64,000 bases of DNA from Aphis gossypii (Eukaryota; Arthropoda; Insecta; Hemiptera; Aphididae). The notes beneath the pieces were generated by a model. That model was given only the letters and a program-made list of their open reading frames with translations, had not been told where the DNA came from and ran no database searches. Numbering within the stretch: the stretch's first letter is position 1; the number at the start of each line of letters is the position of its first letter. A program made the position numbers and the translations under genes. Shown in pieces: positions 14,619 to 29,900 of the stretch. The stretch covers positions 81,941,260 through 82,005,259 of the forward strand of contig NC_065530.1 of assembly GCF_020184175.1 (NCBI RefSeq), written 5' to 3'.

Positions 14619-17199
14619 TGAATAATATTATCATAGTTATTATTTATTATTCATCATAAGTAGTATATTTTGTTAACCTAACTGTTTAAAAAGAATATAA
14701 TATGTAATATATTATTATAATATAATATGTTTTATTAATATTTAAATGATAGTTTAATAAGTGCTTTCCCAATCTCAACAAAACTTTATATTTTTATCTG
14801 ATATGTGTTAAGTTAGTTAGTATAATTGATAATAAATAGAATATGATTTAATCATGTAGATTTTGTTCCGACAGTAATATCACAAAATTATGAATCATTA
14901 TTATTTTTATTTTTTGATTAAGAATATTATGACTATTTGAGCAGTCGGCTGATAATTTATTGATGAACAATATTACATTTTCAATTCAATAAATACAGTG
15001 GAGTGTTGAACTAATTTTTAGTGAGCAGCAAAAATGTACACAAAAAGTATCCACCACACTTAACCATCTTAGTGGCATTGAATTCATCTTAACAACAATT
15101 TTTATATATACCTACTTAAATTAATTAATTTAATTACAAGTAACAACATTTTATGCAGTAAGTTACACAAACATGACACATGCATGTATACATAGTATAT
15201 TTATATGACATACCTAGGTATTTTATGGCAGGGAGTACCACCCTTCTTCAACAATTTTGAAATAGCAATTTTCTCCAAAATAATACCTTATCCACTTCAC
15301 TATAGTAAGAATAATGTGATATTATTTATTTGTTTGTTCTCATGAATGTATAATAAGACTTGTATTTTGATTAAACAATTTATTTACTTAAAACTATAAT
15401 ACTGATTACTGGAACTATTTGAATGTCTCAAAAAATGTATTTAAAAAAGACTGTAATAAATATTGTTACGTTTTATAATGGTACAGTATTACTATAATAT
15501 TAGTTAACGTAGTTAAACACGAGAATATTTCTAATTTACTTGTAAATGTTTGCATTATATCCGTACCTATCTTAACATGCCGCACATACCAAAATGAAAA
15601 TTTTATGTACAATATAAATTATATTGTGTATACTCTATACAAAATATAATACATATATATAACGACTAATATAATCAGCTTTTATAAAAATAAAATATTT
15701 TTGTCCTTTAACGAAATGGACGGATGTTTTTTTTTTGACGCTACTAAAACTGTCACTTCAATCGCATTAAATTATTATAACATTTTTTTTATTTTTTCAT
15801 CGCGTTCGTATTTTACGAAAGTAAAATATATTATACTGTTATCGTATCGGCAGATACCAGAAACGGTTTATTTGAAATGTTTTAACATTTCCATATTATT
15901 ATAATAAACGGCACGTAACGACATTTCTCATTGACCGATGCAATGCGAATTGACCTGCGTGCTTTATTTTAATTTTGTTTTTAATGAGATTAAACAGCGG
16001 TTAAGGTGCAGTCTTATGTATAATTTGCAGCACATGTGGGTTGTCTTTTTTACGGACGGCGAAATAAAAACTACCACGAAACAGACGAGCGTACGGACAA
16101 AGGGTTCGAAATTTAAATCAAAAATAAATTATTTATAATTATTGCGTAAAAACTGAAGTAAGGGGTTGAAATAAACGTAAGTTAGTTTTACGCGTTATAC
16201 CAATTATTACGAATTATTTTGGATGAGCTTATATATATTTATATACATATATACCTATACCTGGTTCTAAAGTCGTGATGTATAGTACGAGTCATGACTA
16301 TGAGGGGGAGGATAGAGGGCGTTTATTTTATCGATTGTAATTTTGTAACATAAATCCATCAGAGACTTGGCAAACTATCAAATCGGCAAGCGCTCGAAAA
16401 CACTCTTAATTTTGATTTCTACGGTTAGCCCCATGATTTATTCATTGTAGGCCAAAATATACACGCACAATACCACACGAAAGTACACATATATGCATGC
16501 ATTACAGAGTTATAGTTTATTATATGTTTTAACGAGTGGTTAGTTTACTTTTAAGGTCAATAAAGTATAAATAAAAATTGAAAATGGGTACTTTAATAAT
16601 TAAATTATATTTTTAATAAAACGTTTGATATGCGAGCCGGTACAGATATAATAATGTGCAGTGTTGAGTTTATGGGAACATTGAGCATAAACTATTTGGT
16701 TTAACAGTTGTTATTTTAGTATCGAACATAATAAAAATGAAAATATACCGTATAATATTAAATGTACCTCTTGTTTATAGATATTTCAAACTTTTAAGAT
16801 GTTTTAAAAAAAAAAGTAATCTTATATTCGTACCAGTTTTATGCGGTATAAAAACAATTTAAAATATAGTACATGTATTATATATTGTACACTACAAAGA
16901 GATTATTAAGATATAATATAATATTAATATACATACGTTTTAAATAACATTTTCAGTCAGTGTTTCAGTACCGGGAAAATACGGTTCGATTATTGTTTTA
17001 AAAGTATGGTGAGTAAATATCATGAGCGATATAGGCAATAACAAAATGTGCAAACAATAAGAGTTTTTCGGATATTTTTCAGTGATCAATCATTGCATGT
17101 CTAACACATAATAATACTGTTATAATCTAAATTGAAATCAGATTATTTCAATGATCGAGCATCTGAATTGCTTTTCGTTTAGTTTTATTATTCGTATAT

Positions 17200-18700
17200 A
17201 CTGGTTGATGTGCGTATGTAAAACGGTAAACCGTTTTCGAATATAAATTCAGACCGTCCCGTGTTAAATTATTCGTTTCGGGTCTAGTTTCAGAACAACT
17301 ACTCGCGACCTTTGTGTCTGACCGTCAAGTCATAATAATACGCGCGACGCACTCGCACACTGCAAAATCGAAATTCCCGTGACCCGGGGACGTCACACCG
17401 TAGCTTTTTAAACTTATGTTTCTGACCCCGTTCGGTCACTGGTGCCGCCGAACAGAATTTCGTATTTAGACGTCGTTGATATACATTATACGATACGCAC
17501 TGTGTATACATATATATTTTATATACGGTGGCGGCACCGAAAAAAGTTTTTCCCGACGGATGGGGTGTGGGATCAATAGTTTGCCACCGTAACTGACGAC
17601 GACAGTAACCCGGCAAGAGAGGACGGAATCGTTCTTTACGCCATAATTCGAACGGGTGGCCTGCAAACAACGCGGGCCCGACGAAACCCTTTAATATTAT
17701 TAAAATAATGGTATTAGCATTTAGCATGAATTCGAAATAAGACGTGAACGAAGTACGTAGCGACCGCGGTAAATCGAAAAAACAAAAAGGAATAAATTCG
17801 GCAAACAAAATCTTTTGAATCCTACGAAAACAATATTTTCGGCTACAATCATTATCGTTTGCGATTATTATTACACGCATTACAGTGTGCGTGCAGCTGC
17901 TGTATCAGTGTATCATACGTTACTGTATAATATAGAGAACGAATTGAATGTGCATTGTAATATAGTTCAGCCTCGACGGAACGGTTAATAAGTGTCACAC
18001 TCGAGTGTTATAATGACTATTCGTATAATAATATATCATATCGTATCACTGCAGCAATAATTCGATATCTGCGGCGTTATTGACGAGTATAAATTATTAT
18101 AAACCGCAAGACATCGTATAATTATCACGACGTTCTAATCGGTACCGTTAATTAAATCACTATTCGATTACAACAAAAATTATTGAACGACGAATACACG
18201 CATAAATCGATGTATAATTTATATTCATGTACAGAGTGCGTATTTGGAGTGTATATTTCGTTACGATAATATGACCTATAACGTGTTTGAATGTAATGTC
18301 GGTGTAAAACTGACAGATCTTTCAGTCGTACATCCTATTTATTATAGATACGATAATTTGACGCGTAAAGGTCGAAACTATAAAATATATTATTATTGTC
18401 GATTTAACACGTGTAGTATATGTACACCAACATCCGATTTTTCCATAACGTCTCAGTGCGCCGTAGTAAGATTTTCGATTCGTTTAGCATTTATTTTAGA
18501 CTTCTAAAGTTATAGCTCGACCGGTCGTTATCTATATAATATACAATAACAATATAGTATACTGTATGAGCAACATTCAATATTTGAATTTCACCGGCTG
18601 CCGGTGAGGAGTGTAGCAGTTGTCGGTGGTCGGTTCGGGTCGACCTCGTGTTTACATATTAAACCCGCCATAGTGGACGAAAACTTTCATTTTGTGTTCC
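17200..18700. promoter_or_regulatory. CpG-enriched segment upstream of the SLC5 gene
   Basis: CG dinucleotides are clearly more frequent here than on either side, as in the other putative 5' blocks of the window. It lies 2.3-3.8 kb before the first SLC5 coding exon and could contain a promoter or an untranslated first exon. The 193-codon open frame on the minus strand has no recognisable domain and is probably a by-product of base composition. Confidence 0.25.
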
Positions 18701-20883
18701 TCAGACGTTTTATTTTTCGAAATTGTTTTTTCCACTAAAGTCGTTTGACGCATGCAAAGCCAATATTTATTAAATTATTTAGTAATCCGATTCCGGTGTA
18801 TAGTCTTGCGTGTTATTATTGTATATAGTATATAATATATTATATATATATTTATGAACGAAATGCTAAAAATTAATAAATAAATAAATACATGAAAAGT
18901 CGTCACGTGTGTATCGTCGACGGGACCGTTCGTTTATTATTATACGTGACATATTACAATAATAATATAAAATTTCTCAGTCGTTTTACCACGAAAAAAA
19001 AATCCATACAACATAATTATAAATTATAATAACTGTAGGTATACGTCGTATCTGTTATATAACTTGACTTTAAGTAAATAGACCTGTACAAATAGTATAA
19101 AGAACTGAAAGTTTATCCAAGGAGGATAATCAATCTAATCTTTTTTTATGATTCGAATTAAGTTTTATTAGAACAAACCTAAACTGGTAAATTAGTTTTC
19201 CTCCCTAAAAGTTTATTCAGGAGGTACCATTATAAAAAAACATTATAATAATGATATTAAAAGAGTATTATTAAATTATACAACATAATGAATAAATCAA
19301 TGTTAAGTCAAAAAAATAGTCAATACATATTACATAACGTAATTGGATTTAACTGTAAAAAAATTACAATTTGTAAAAAATCGAGACAAAATAGAGATGT
19401 TTATGTAGTTAAGGTATTTTTTTTACATTTTTACAGTCATACAATTTATTGAGAAGTATGCTTGAAAATCAATACTGTTCCATCAAATGCAATACTTTTG
19501 GTCGCATTATTGATTATACTAATATAATATTGTATTGAAAATAATAAAATGCATACAAGCTGTATATGTTGCAATAAATTGTGTACGTTCAATCATACGG
19601 TAGGGTTCGTATGATGTAAGTATGAATAACGATCTCGCTGAAACCATCTTAAATGATTGCCTACTAATGTCATAACATATAATAATATTAATAGTCAAAC
19701 CACTCGAGGTGTAATAAAATCGAAGCTAATTGATTACGATATCGATAAATCATATTATATTTTAAAGTATGACCAAACGAGGAACATAATATAATTCGTT
19801 CATTTACATGTCACAGCGATGTTATATATTTAAGTATTATAATCACCGATTTTCGGAATACCTAAGTATAATAGTATAGACAAAGCGACTACGCCTATCA
19901 TGTTAATTATATGGCGTGAAATGAGATAATCTGAGCTATTATTATATCATAGGTATTAAAATATATCAGCCAAGGTTGAGCAAGCTAATGATACTTTTTA
20001 ACTGAGTCGAGTTGTATGGAATACGTAAATATCAAATAGATGTAGTTTAAAATAATAGACAAATATCACTGAACGCAGGCAATATATTTACTATATAATG
20101 ATAATAATATTTTATATTTTATATTTTTTAGTATTTATTTTTGTATGCATGCATTAATTTTTAGCATAATTTTTCACAAATAGCAGTATAATATACTAAA
20201 TGGTAGATACCTAATATAGGTAATATATTTTTATTGAATAATTATGACTAATGGCAACAAAACGATAAGTAAATTTATGAATTACATTTTTAATTTCCTG
20301 TCGTCTACTGTCATTAATCATTTATAAACAAACACAACTCGAATTTAACCGAAAGTATAGTTCGTTATTTACTAAGTTGATACCAATAAAAATCAACCGA
20401 GTCAATCAAAATTTACTCGACTTTACGTATTTAATAATTATTATATTAATGTATAATATAAAAGAGTTGTACAATTTCTACACACATATAATATAGTTAC
20501 ACGCGTAACTATGCATTCGACATAAAGTTATATTGTGCACCATAATTTAGTCTACCAAATATGCGTCACATATATGCACATCAAACATTAATACTTAACA
20601 TAATATACGTTTGAGATATCGTTATCCCCACCGGTTTTCGTGATAACTAACTCGACATTTGGACGGTACTGTATATAACATACAATATACGTTGGCTTTA
20701 GTATAATGCGCGATTGTATCAGATGAAGATTATAAACTCGAATGTAAATGATTAGTGTCGATAGCATATTATTTTGTCGTTAAACGCGCACGTCGCGATA
20801 TTTTAATAATTATTATCATTATTATATTCAAACCGTTACACGTTGTCATACGAATATAATGTTTTAAGTCCATTCCGTACGCG

Positions 20884-20982
20884 TATATATATTATTGTAC
20901 GGTAATATTATACGTGTATTTTACGTCGTGTTAATTTCGAATTATTCAAATATATCGATATAATATTAATACGCAGTGATAC
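20884..20982 (+). promoter_or_regulatory. possible TATA element and leader of the SLC5 transporter gene
   Basis: A TATATATA run at about 20884 lies roughly 100 bases before the ATG at 20983 and could be a TATA box. Alternatively, ACGCAG ending at 20976 is a usable splice acceptor just before the ATG, which would place the promoter further upstream. The sequence alone does not decide between them. Confidence 0.25.
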
Positions 20983-23900
20983 ATGGCTCTGGGCGCTTTC
21001 GATTATGTCGTGCTTACGGTCACGTTATTCGCGTCCGCCGCGATCGGAGTGTATTACCGGCTCACCGGTGGCAAACAGCAAACGACAAAGGTGAAACATA
21101 ATAATAATAATAATTATATAATGATATGCACGCGTATTGTACACGGCATGACGATAGTTTACTTAATGTGCCCACTGGTAGTACCTATGACCGCTGCTCG
21201 ACGGTCATTCTTTTGAACGACCATATACGAACATTCAAAACATTTATTTAAATTATTTGAACTAGCTCGGTGTAACGTACTATAGAGGTGTACCTGGGAA
21301 AATTGGGCAATGTGCCAGTGCATAAAATTCAGTAGCTTTATACCGGGTGGTTCGTAGAGCGTGTTACATCGATTTTTCTTTCAATTATGAGTTGATTGAA
21401 ATTCCGAGTTTCGGAAATTTTAAACTACCTACCTAGTTTTTAAAAACGTATATTTGTTATATATGTTAATAGGGACAACCATAAGAATGTGTCGATACGA
21501 TTTCTTCATATTATATCAATACATTTTTCAAATAAACTAATTAGATTGCCGACATATATGAATCGCAATTCTACCGAGTAATTCTCTTGAGTAATGAAAT
21601 ATTTAATTATAAAGAATAATAATCATGATAATACAAGTAGATATAGTAATTTGAAAATTGGGTTTATTAAAATTTTTTATTTGTAAAATCTGTCCAAGTA
21701 TAATTAGTACCCACCTATTTTTGTTTTTTTTTTTTTAAATAAAATTAGTATTTACATTTTATATTTTATTTAAAACTATTATTAAGGACTATTATATTTT
21801 TTAGTAAGTATTTTAGTAAGGCTTCTCTTTGAGTTTTAATTTATATGAATTTTTAGTAGATAAAAAGGGTTCTCATTTGAGTGTGAGAAATTTGTACTAT
21901 TATAGTTCCAACGGCACAAATATGCCTAGAATCGCCAAATATCTAATCATTTGAAAATAATGTCTTTAAATATAAAACATAAAATTTACTAGTGTAATTT
22001 GTTTTTAATTATCAAATACATTCAGAAATTAATTCTTATTAATTTTTCTTCTTATTTTTTTTTATTAATTTGCTTTATTTTTAGTGACGGATTTCGTATT
22101 TGTTTGCATTTATTATTTTATAGATATTTAAATAAAAAACCCACGAAAATTACAGCCACATTGGCTCACAGACAACAAAAAAAAATCGTGTTTTTAAGAA
22201 TACTTGACATATTATACAACATTAACAATAATATTATTATTAAAATACATTAAAAATATTTTAAATTTGATTTAATAATTTTTTTACTTTCATGAAGATC
22301 AGTAAGTTTTTTGTAGAAGGAGAATATGGTTGCTAATTATTCCACACTAAAAATAAGAATATGAATGATATATCATAATATTATCAGAATTAATGAATGA
22401 AAGATTTTATTAACTAACCAAAATAATGATAATGATTACACAATCATCGGGTGTAAACAAACAATGAAATATATTATAAATTATAATTTATAATATAATA
22501 TTATCTTGTTGTTTGTGAAATTGGGAAATTAAAATTATACTTTTGACGGGATAAATATAAAATAATATAATAAATTGCTATCATCTATTATAGTCGAATA
22601 ATTAGGGTTCATATTTTCTGTCTGTAAAAAACTTACTGACCATCACACATATAAACAAATAATTGAATTAATTTAAAAATGTTTTTAATATGTTTAATAA
22701 AAATATTATAGTTGATGCTATGCAATGTGTCAAGTATTCTTAAAAAACGATTTTTTGTTGTTGTCTGTAAGCCAATGTGGCTATAATTGTCGTGGAATTT
22801 TCTTTTAAACATGTATAAAAAAATAAATAGTTGTTTGGGTAGAAATAATAAATGCAAACAAATACGAAATAATCCGTTACCAGAAATAAAAACAAATTAA
22901 TAACAAAAAAAAAAAATAAAATATTTATACATTTTTAATCCTGGGTTCTCCAAAAAACATTTCTTGGTTGTAATTAATTGTTATTTTCTGTTCATTTGCT
23001 AATGGTGTATTGTACGGATGATTTTAAATTACATGTTTATGTTCACACACACACAAATGTATAGTATTAAACATTATATTTCAGGAATATATGCTGGGAG
23101 ACAAGAAATTGTCCATTATACCTGTGGGATTTTCGTTAATGGCCAGTTTTATGTGCGCCACAGCCATGTTTGGGTTAAGCGCTGAAAACTATTTGAGAGG
23201 AACACAATTCATGACCATTAATGCATCCAATATTATCGGTACACCTATTGTCGCCTATGTTTTTCTACCAGTATTTTATAAGCTCGGATATTTATCCGTT
23301 TACCAGGTAAATGAGTAGTATGTAAAAATAAAATTTTATTAATTTTTTGTATTACAATATCTGTGGAAAACTTTGTAGTAAGATGCCTATAAAATAAGTG
23401 ATTATAAATTATAATAATTTAATATTTTAGACTTCTGATAAATATTTAACATTTTACGTAGGTATAGTTATAGGTATTTCATGATTACTTTTTTCCTTTG
23501 ATCTTTTCCTTTTTTTTTTGATTTTTACAAAAGATACACAATTTTTTAAATTATCATTAATTTTGCTATGATGTAAGCTAATAAAAAATACCTTTATCTA
23601 GTCGATATTTTGAAATACCTATGCGTACACTGTTAAAAATAAAGACAGGAAACTAAGTAAATGTCTGTAAGATATTATTATGTCTCCGATATAATATTAT
23701 CATGGTAGTTAAATATATTTTATACAATTTTCTTTGTTATTTTTATGCATTTTTTTATATTTTTTTATACTAATATCAATATCAATATATTATACCTATT
23801 ATATTATATTAACGCATTATTTATTTTAGTTTAAAATGATTGACTATTTAATATCACGTATCATGTTAAATAATATAGTTCATTTGGTGTTATTTTCGGA

Positions 23901-26900
23901 ACACTTATTTTATTATTGATCACTACTAACTGTAGAATAATATATTTATACCACTGTTGTTTTCACAGTAGTTCGATTTTAGCCCTTTCAGACTTTTTGC
24001 TAAAGTTCGGTCGGCTAGTAATTTTCAATCGAATTCGCCCGTTCGAAGTTTGTGTAACTATATAATGTTTCTTTAGTACATTTCTTACGAACCGTGTAAT
24101 TAAACTACGTCATTCAAGAGTGATTGGGAAATGAATAGATGGCTTAAATGAATCCGAAAAACAAACGATAAGAAAACAACCTGTCAATCACACATTACAG
24201 TGTGTTGACGAGCATTTATTATAATACTTAAATGGAACCTCAACTTCCTACCAGATAGTACCTTTATTATTTAATATTTTATATCACAAAAACACGCGTT
24301 ATGAGTGTATAAATAAATTCTTTAAAAATAGAAATGAATTAGAATTACAAAATAAATCATTATTATTATTGCAGTATTTGGAAGAACGTTTCGGCAAGTC
24401 GACTAGAATCGTTGCGTCTTTGGCTTTTAGTATCCAAACGGTACTGCGTACTGCACTAGTACTGTACGCGGCCTCATTGGCTTTGAATGCCATCGCTGGA
24501 TTTTCACCGACCGCGTCCATGATGGTCGTTGGCATGTTGTGTACTTTTTATTCTACCGTCGGAGGCATCAAAGCCGTAATCGTCACCGATTTGTTTCAGG
24601 TCAGCTATGGGTTAAGTTTTTAAATTTCGATTATCGATTTAAAGCGCTTTTATACATAATTAAATTGCAACGGTTTTACGACGATGGTTATTATAATATT
24701 TTATATTATAATATAATTTTCGTTCAAATGGTAACAGTAAGTATCCATTTGAGTAATGTAATGGACATAAGTATTCTCAAAATAATAATTCATCAAATTG
24801 TTCTTTGTTGTTTCTTATATTAATGTTTTGTGAATTACAATTATTGTAAACGGTTTGATCATGGCTTCCCATCTACGGTATGAAAAAATGCGTATTCGAT
24901 TATAATTTATAAATGATAAAACTTTACAAGTAACAGAAGTTGAATTAAGACGTTTATGTACGAACGATGAATAACTATTACCTACTACATAATATAACCT
25001 TTTATATTGTATTTTATTTTAACTTCATTGCTTAGTAATATTTTCCAATTTTCTATACTCTGTCCATTTGGTTTATAACGACAAGTGCATTAATATTTCA
25101 ATAAATGTACTTAAAATATCATGTATAATGTAATTGAATGTTATATGTATTATTAAATTATAATATAATAGATAGTTTAAAATTTAAATTTACTGAACTG
25201 TCTGTTGAAATGTATAACTTAATGTTGAAATTATTTTCATAATGCCAATGAAACGTAAATACCTATATAATACAATCATTTTCTGAAGTACTTATTGAAA
25301 TACAATTTAGTTGTCATAATTCGAATCCGATTACAGGAAAAGTTTTAATTCGACTCCGATATCTCAAATGTTATAAGCAATATAAAATAGTACCCTATTG
25401 TGTTCATATTCAATTTTTATGATACTTGCTATACAATATTTTTGTCTTTGTCTCTTTGACTATGTTAATGATAATATATTACCTATAAAGAGTAACAAAA
25501 CTTTGTAATTAAAATCGATGACCTTTTATTGAAAATATAATTTTCTGAAACAATTTTGAAATTATTTTACGATACTCGTTCATTATAATAAATAAAATCT
25601 ACACAGCTATTATCAATATTTGAATATAAACTATACAGTTTTAAAATGTCTATTAACAATATTCAACTTTTATAAAGGTATAAGTAATCGATACACACGG
25701 AATATTAGAACCAAAAAATATTTCATCAACTAAATTAAAGGAAATAATACATTACATCAAACAATCAAATGATTATTAGTTTTTCTATCATTTGTCCCAG
25801 AGTTCAAATTACATTTTCAAATCATCATTGAACAAATTACTTACTATTTTTGAGGCTTTGGAATGACGTAATAAGTAATTCTTGGTTTAATTTTGTCAAC
25901 GGCTTAACATACCAGGTTATTTAACAGACTCAGAAAACATTGATTAATTTGTTTCAAAGTTTGTTCTCTATTAATAAATTATTTAATCAGTCTGGGCTTA
26001 TCGGTCATTGAGTGGCGCACGTCCATCGCTCGCGATATACACTTTCTGTGATGTACAGTTCAAGGTCTGTTCTTATCTCATTACCGTAATGAGCCATGCT
26101 TTACAATGAGTTTGGTTCGTGGGTACTGGAAGGCAATTCGCTCACGATCATGGCTCTCTGGGTAAATTAAATCTACCTTCTTTGTCTATTTCCCCTAGAT
26201 CAGTAGACAAGAAGTCAAAATATTTGTTTCCTCGATCCGATTAGAGGTTTTACAAATCCACAATAATTCAGATGAGAGTGTATTTTTTCTACCTTGTGAT
26301 AAACTGTAGCCCATGAGATTCAGTCTCGAACCAACATCACAAAAACTACACCCCATTCTCAACCTATTTACGTGACAAAAAGTAACAAATTTCACTATAC
26401 CTATTCAAACATAAGTCAAGTTAATGTAACTCACGCATATTAATGAGTTCACTTGCAAGACTATGTGTCATCCTATCTTATTGTTCGGTCTAAGGGGCTG
26501 TGAAATGCAAAAATAATACTCGATTACTTGAAAAGCTCAGACACAGATTTCTACACATTTTGCCCTCCTAACTCACGACCACTTAGGGTCGTAATCAGAA
26601 ACTTACACTATACAACTCTAAGTTTTGATATTTCTGATGCTCTAACTAAATTTGGCTATTTGGTTAGAGATGTAGGAAATATCAAAATAATAAATTATCT
26701 CTGCCGTTATTTTTTGTAGGTCTAAATACCAAAAACAATAATTTAGATATCTTTTATACTACTATGCTATCGCATATCTCCGTCGAAGTTGAAAAATCAC
26801 ATGAATCTTATATTGGTCCACCTCAATGTCATAAATCATAATAAATCGTCAGACATACAGACATATATAATATATACATACTTCTCACACAAACCTCGCT

Positions 26901-29900
26901 GTGTCAAATGCGGTGAAGAATACCTCTCGAGAAAATGTTTCAAAGATATGAACTGTTTTCCGGCCGAAAATTATTCTATATCCATTAATTAAGTTACTAA
27001 TGATAGTTTTAAATAATTTAAACTCAACTTTATCTATTTTATAATTATCTTAATTACTATTAGATTATTTAAAAAAAAGTAATTACTACATTATTCGTAT
27101 TAGTAGTTATACCTATTTAAGTCACTGCACATCTATTTACCTATATCTAATTGTTGAGCTATCATTATTTTACAAAAGATTAATAAATAAAAAAAAGTTA
27201 AATAACTTATTGTTTTAGACAATGGACAGTATACTATAATATATAAAACTTATAAAAGTATTTATTCTCAAGAAATTGATTTCTAGAACATGGTCTTAGT
27301 TTTAAGTCTATATTGACATTGTGCTTTAATCCGAACCGACACATAGCGTTTTACATCTAATTCAAAATTCATTGTTTAGTCTGAAGTAGTTATACATGAT
27401 GGATTTGATACGTGGCGTTTTCATCCACGGTGAATAAGCTTCGGTCTTAAACAAAACAATGTTTAGTAAACATGCTTGGAAACTAAAACAATATAGCATA
27501 ACATTATCACTTTAATTATTTAAATTATTTTTTCATATTGTATTATTGTTATCAATTTCAAAATTATAGATAAAAACAATGCATTATAATAAATATATGA
27601 TTTTATACTTTGATATAAATAATATACCAACATGAGAAATTGTTGGTTTACTAATCGAAACGTATAATAAATATACAATTTTTCACGCATGTAGTATAAA
27701 ACTAACGATTATTTAAATTAAATTATGTTAGTATTTTTCTGAGCCGATTACCTAACACCGATTGCTATGTGATTTTTTATTTGATTTAAATTGATATTTA
27801 TTTAATAAAGGTTTGACATTGTAAATAAAACAATTATAGAAGAATGATGTCAAGAAAAATACATATTACCTTATTTAATTTTTTTTCCATATAATATGGT
27901 TTAATATTTTGAATTGAAAATTGATTAGGCCATTTGGTGTTCTAACTTTGTAATCATTTTGATTGCAATTTTCTCGAAAAACTTGGCTATAAAAATAAGT
28001 TTTTATTCGCTTAAAACTATTTACTGTCTTCGCAATAATATGCACAGTAATGGGATTCGAAAAGTGTGCGAAATGCGAAATCTAAAATTGACATGATATT
28101 AAAACAACACGTCTCAATTAGAACACGCTGATAATATTTTAACATAGGCGAACCAACTTAACTCCATTTTTTAATTTGTGCAGTCGTTGCTCATGTTCGG
28201 GTCTGTTTTTGTGGTCATTGGAGTGGCAGCGGTCAACGTCGGTGGACTGACAGAGATCTGGAGAATTGCCTACGATTACGGTCGTGTGGAACTGTTAAAG
28301 TGCGTTGAAACGAGTGAGTAAGTTCTTCGTTATTAATGTACAAAAACGTCCCGACAGCTTTCAGATCGACCCGACGGTCAGGCACAGCTGGTGGTCACTG
28401 ATGCTGGGTGGAATGTTCACGTACGTCTCGGTGTACGGTGTCAACCAGGTGCAAGTGCAGCGTTACCTGACCATGAAGGACTATAAAACCGCGGTCAGGA
28501 CCCTGTGGTTCAGCTGGCCGGTAACCGCTTTCATGTCGGTGTCCATGTGCTTCGCAGGACTGGCCATATTCTCTAAGTACCGAGACTGCGATCCGATCAA
28601 GTTGGTACTCCTCGAATTTGCGTTCGTCTCAAGAATGACATTACTAATGAGTTTCCGTTCGCGTGTGTTTGTATGTATTCAGGGAAGGTAGAATAACTAG
28701 TGGCGATCAGCTAATGCCCCTGTTCGTGTTGGACACGATGGCCAATATTCCCGGATTAACTGGTTTGTTTTTGGCGGGTGTATGCTCATCCGCATTGTGT
28801 TCCGTGTCGGCAGCTCTCAACTCCTTAGCAGCCGTTACACTTGAGGATTATATTACAGTAATATTTTACATTTATATTATCGTAACAACCGTAGTTTCTT
28901 TTGCAAAAGTTATCGTTAATTTATCTCTCGAAGTGATGAAAGGCGGTCGATAAAGACCTTAAGGGAAGACGCATAATACTATAAAATATACTATTTGATA
29001 TGATACACACTTTATATAAGACTTTAAATCGCGGTCTGAAATATTTTTGTAATTTGATCCCTAAAAGTATAACATATATGTATGTATTATATATATGTTA
29101 TTTATATTATATTATATCTTTGTACTTGTATAGAGTACATAGTAGTGATCATCCTAAATATTATTATTATTATTATTATTATTAAGGCGGTGTGAAATGA
29201 TAATATTATTGGAATGTATTTCGGATGTATATAATATATAGCCACTGGCAAACGTCGACATACCCGATGAGAAACGTGTGTTGTGGCTCAAAGTCATTGT
29301 CGTCGTCTACGGGATCCTATCGATAGTGTTAGCGTTTTGTGCGCATTTTGTGGGACCGCTGCTGCAGGCGTCAATGACGATTTTGGGCATTATCGGAGGA
29401 CCCATGTTGGCGGTGTTTACTGTCGGCATACTTGTGCCGTATGTAAACCAAAAGGTAACTATCAAACGTGATTAGTCTTAGTGCTCACGATAACGTGTAT
29501 ATACCGTACCTACTTATTAAAATAGTATGTAGGGTGTCTAAAAAAAAAGTATAATGGTAGTGAATGGACTATAGAATATTGCAAGCGTATGAGGAGGGGA
29601 AGAGGGGGTTTCAACGCCTACAAAATGTTTGGGAAACATTTAACATTTAAGCGTTTAAAATAATATGCGTTGGTATTATGTTTTTTTTTTTGTTATTATT
29701 AGCTGTTATGAATTTTTTCCTAAAAAAAATGGAACAATATTTTTCCCGATATGCAGCAGGCTTACAGACCATAAGGCACCTATAACTAATTATATTTAGT
29801 AGCGCACTGTATAAATGCATATGTATCGCTGTCTTAGTAGAAAATAACACGATCGGATATATTTAAGTTATTAGTGAGTAATAGTAACGCATATCCAAAA

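Larger units (their letters stand above)
2481..17199. other. AT-rich intergenic DNA, no gene seen
   Basis: About 14.7 kb of AT-rich sequence with only short open frames of 60-90 codons that lack domains, coding composition or splice partners. It holds scattered homopolymer and TA-rich tracts, a small palindrome near 7.4 kb and a long A-tract near 14.6 kb. I see no RNA gene, but a covariance-model search was not possible here. Confidence 0.55.

Noticed and set aside
17299..17880. 193-codon minus-strand open frame
   Set aside because: Mixed composition without any motif, in a CpG-enriched segment with a competing frame at 17466-17666; no sign of coding periodicity or homology that I can see.
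28314..28357. GTGAGT at 28314 as the true donor of SLC5 intron 4
   Set aside because: It would leave a 44-base intron and shift the frame out of the conserved DPTVRHSWW region; the donor at 28300 keeps frame.
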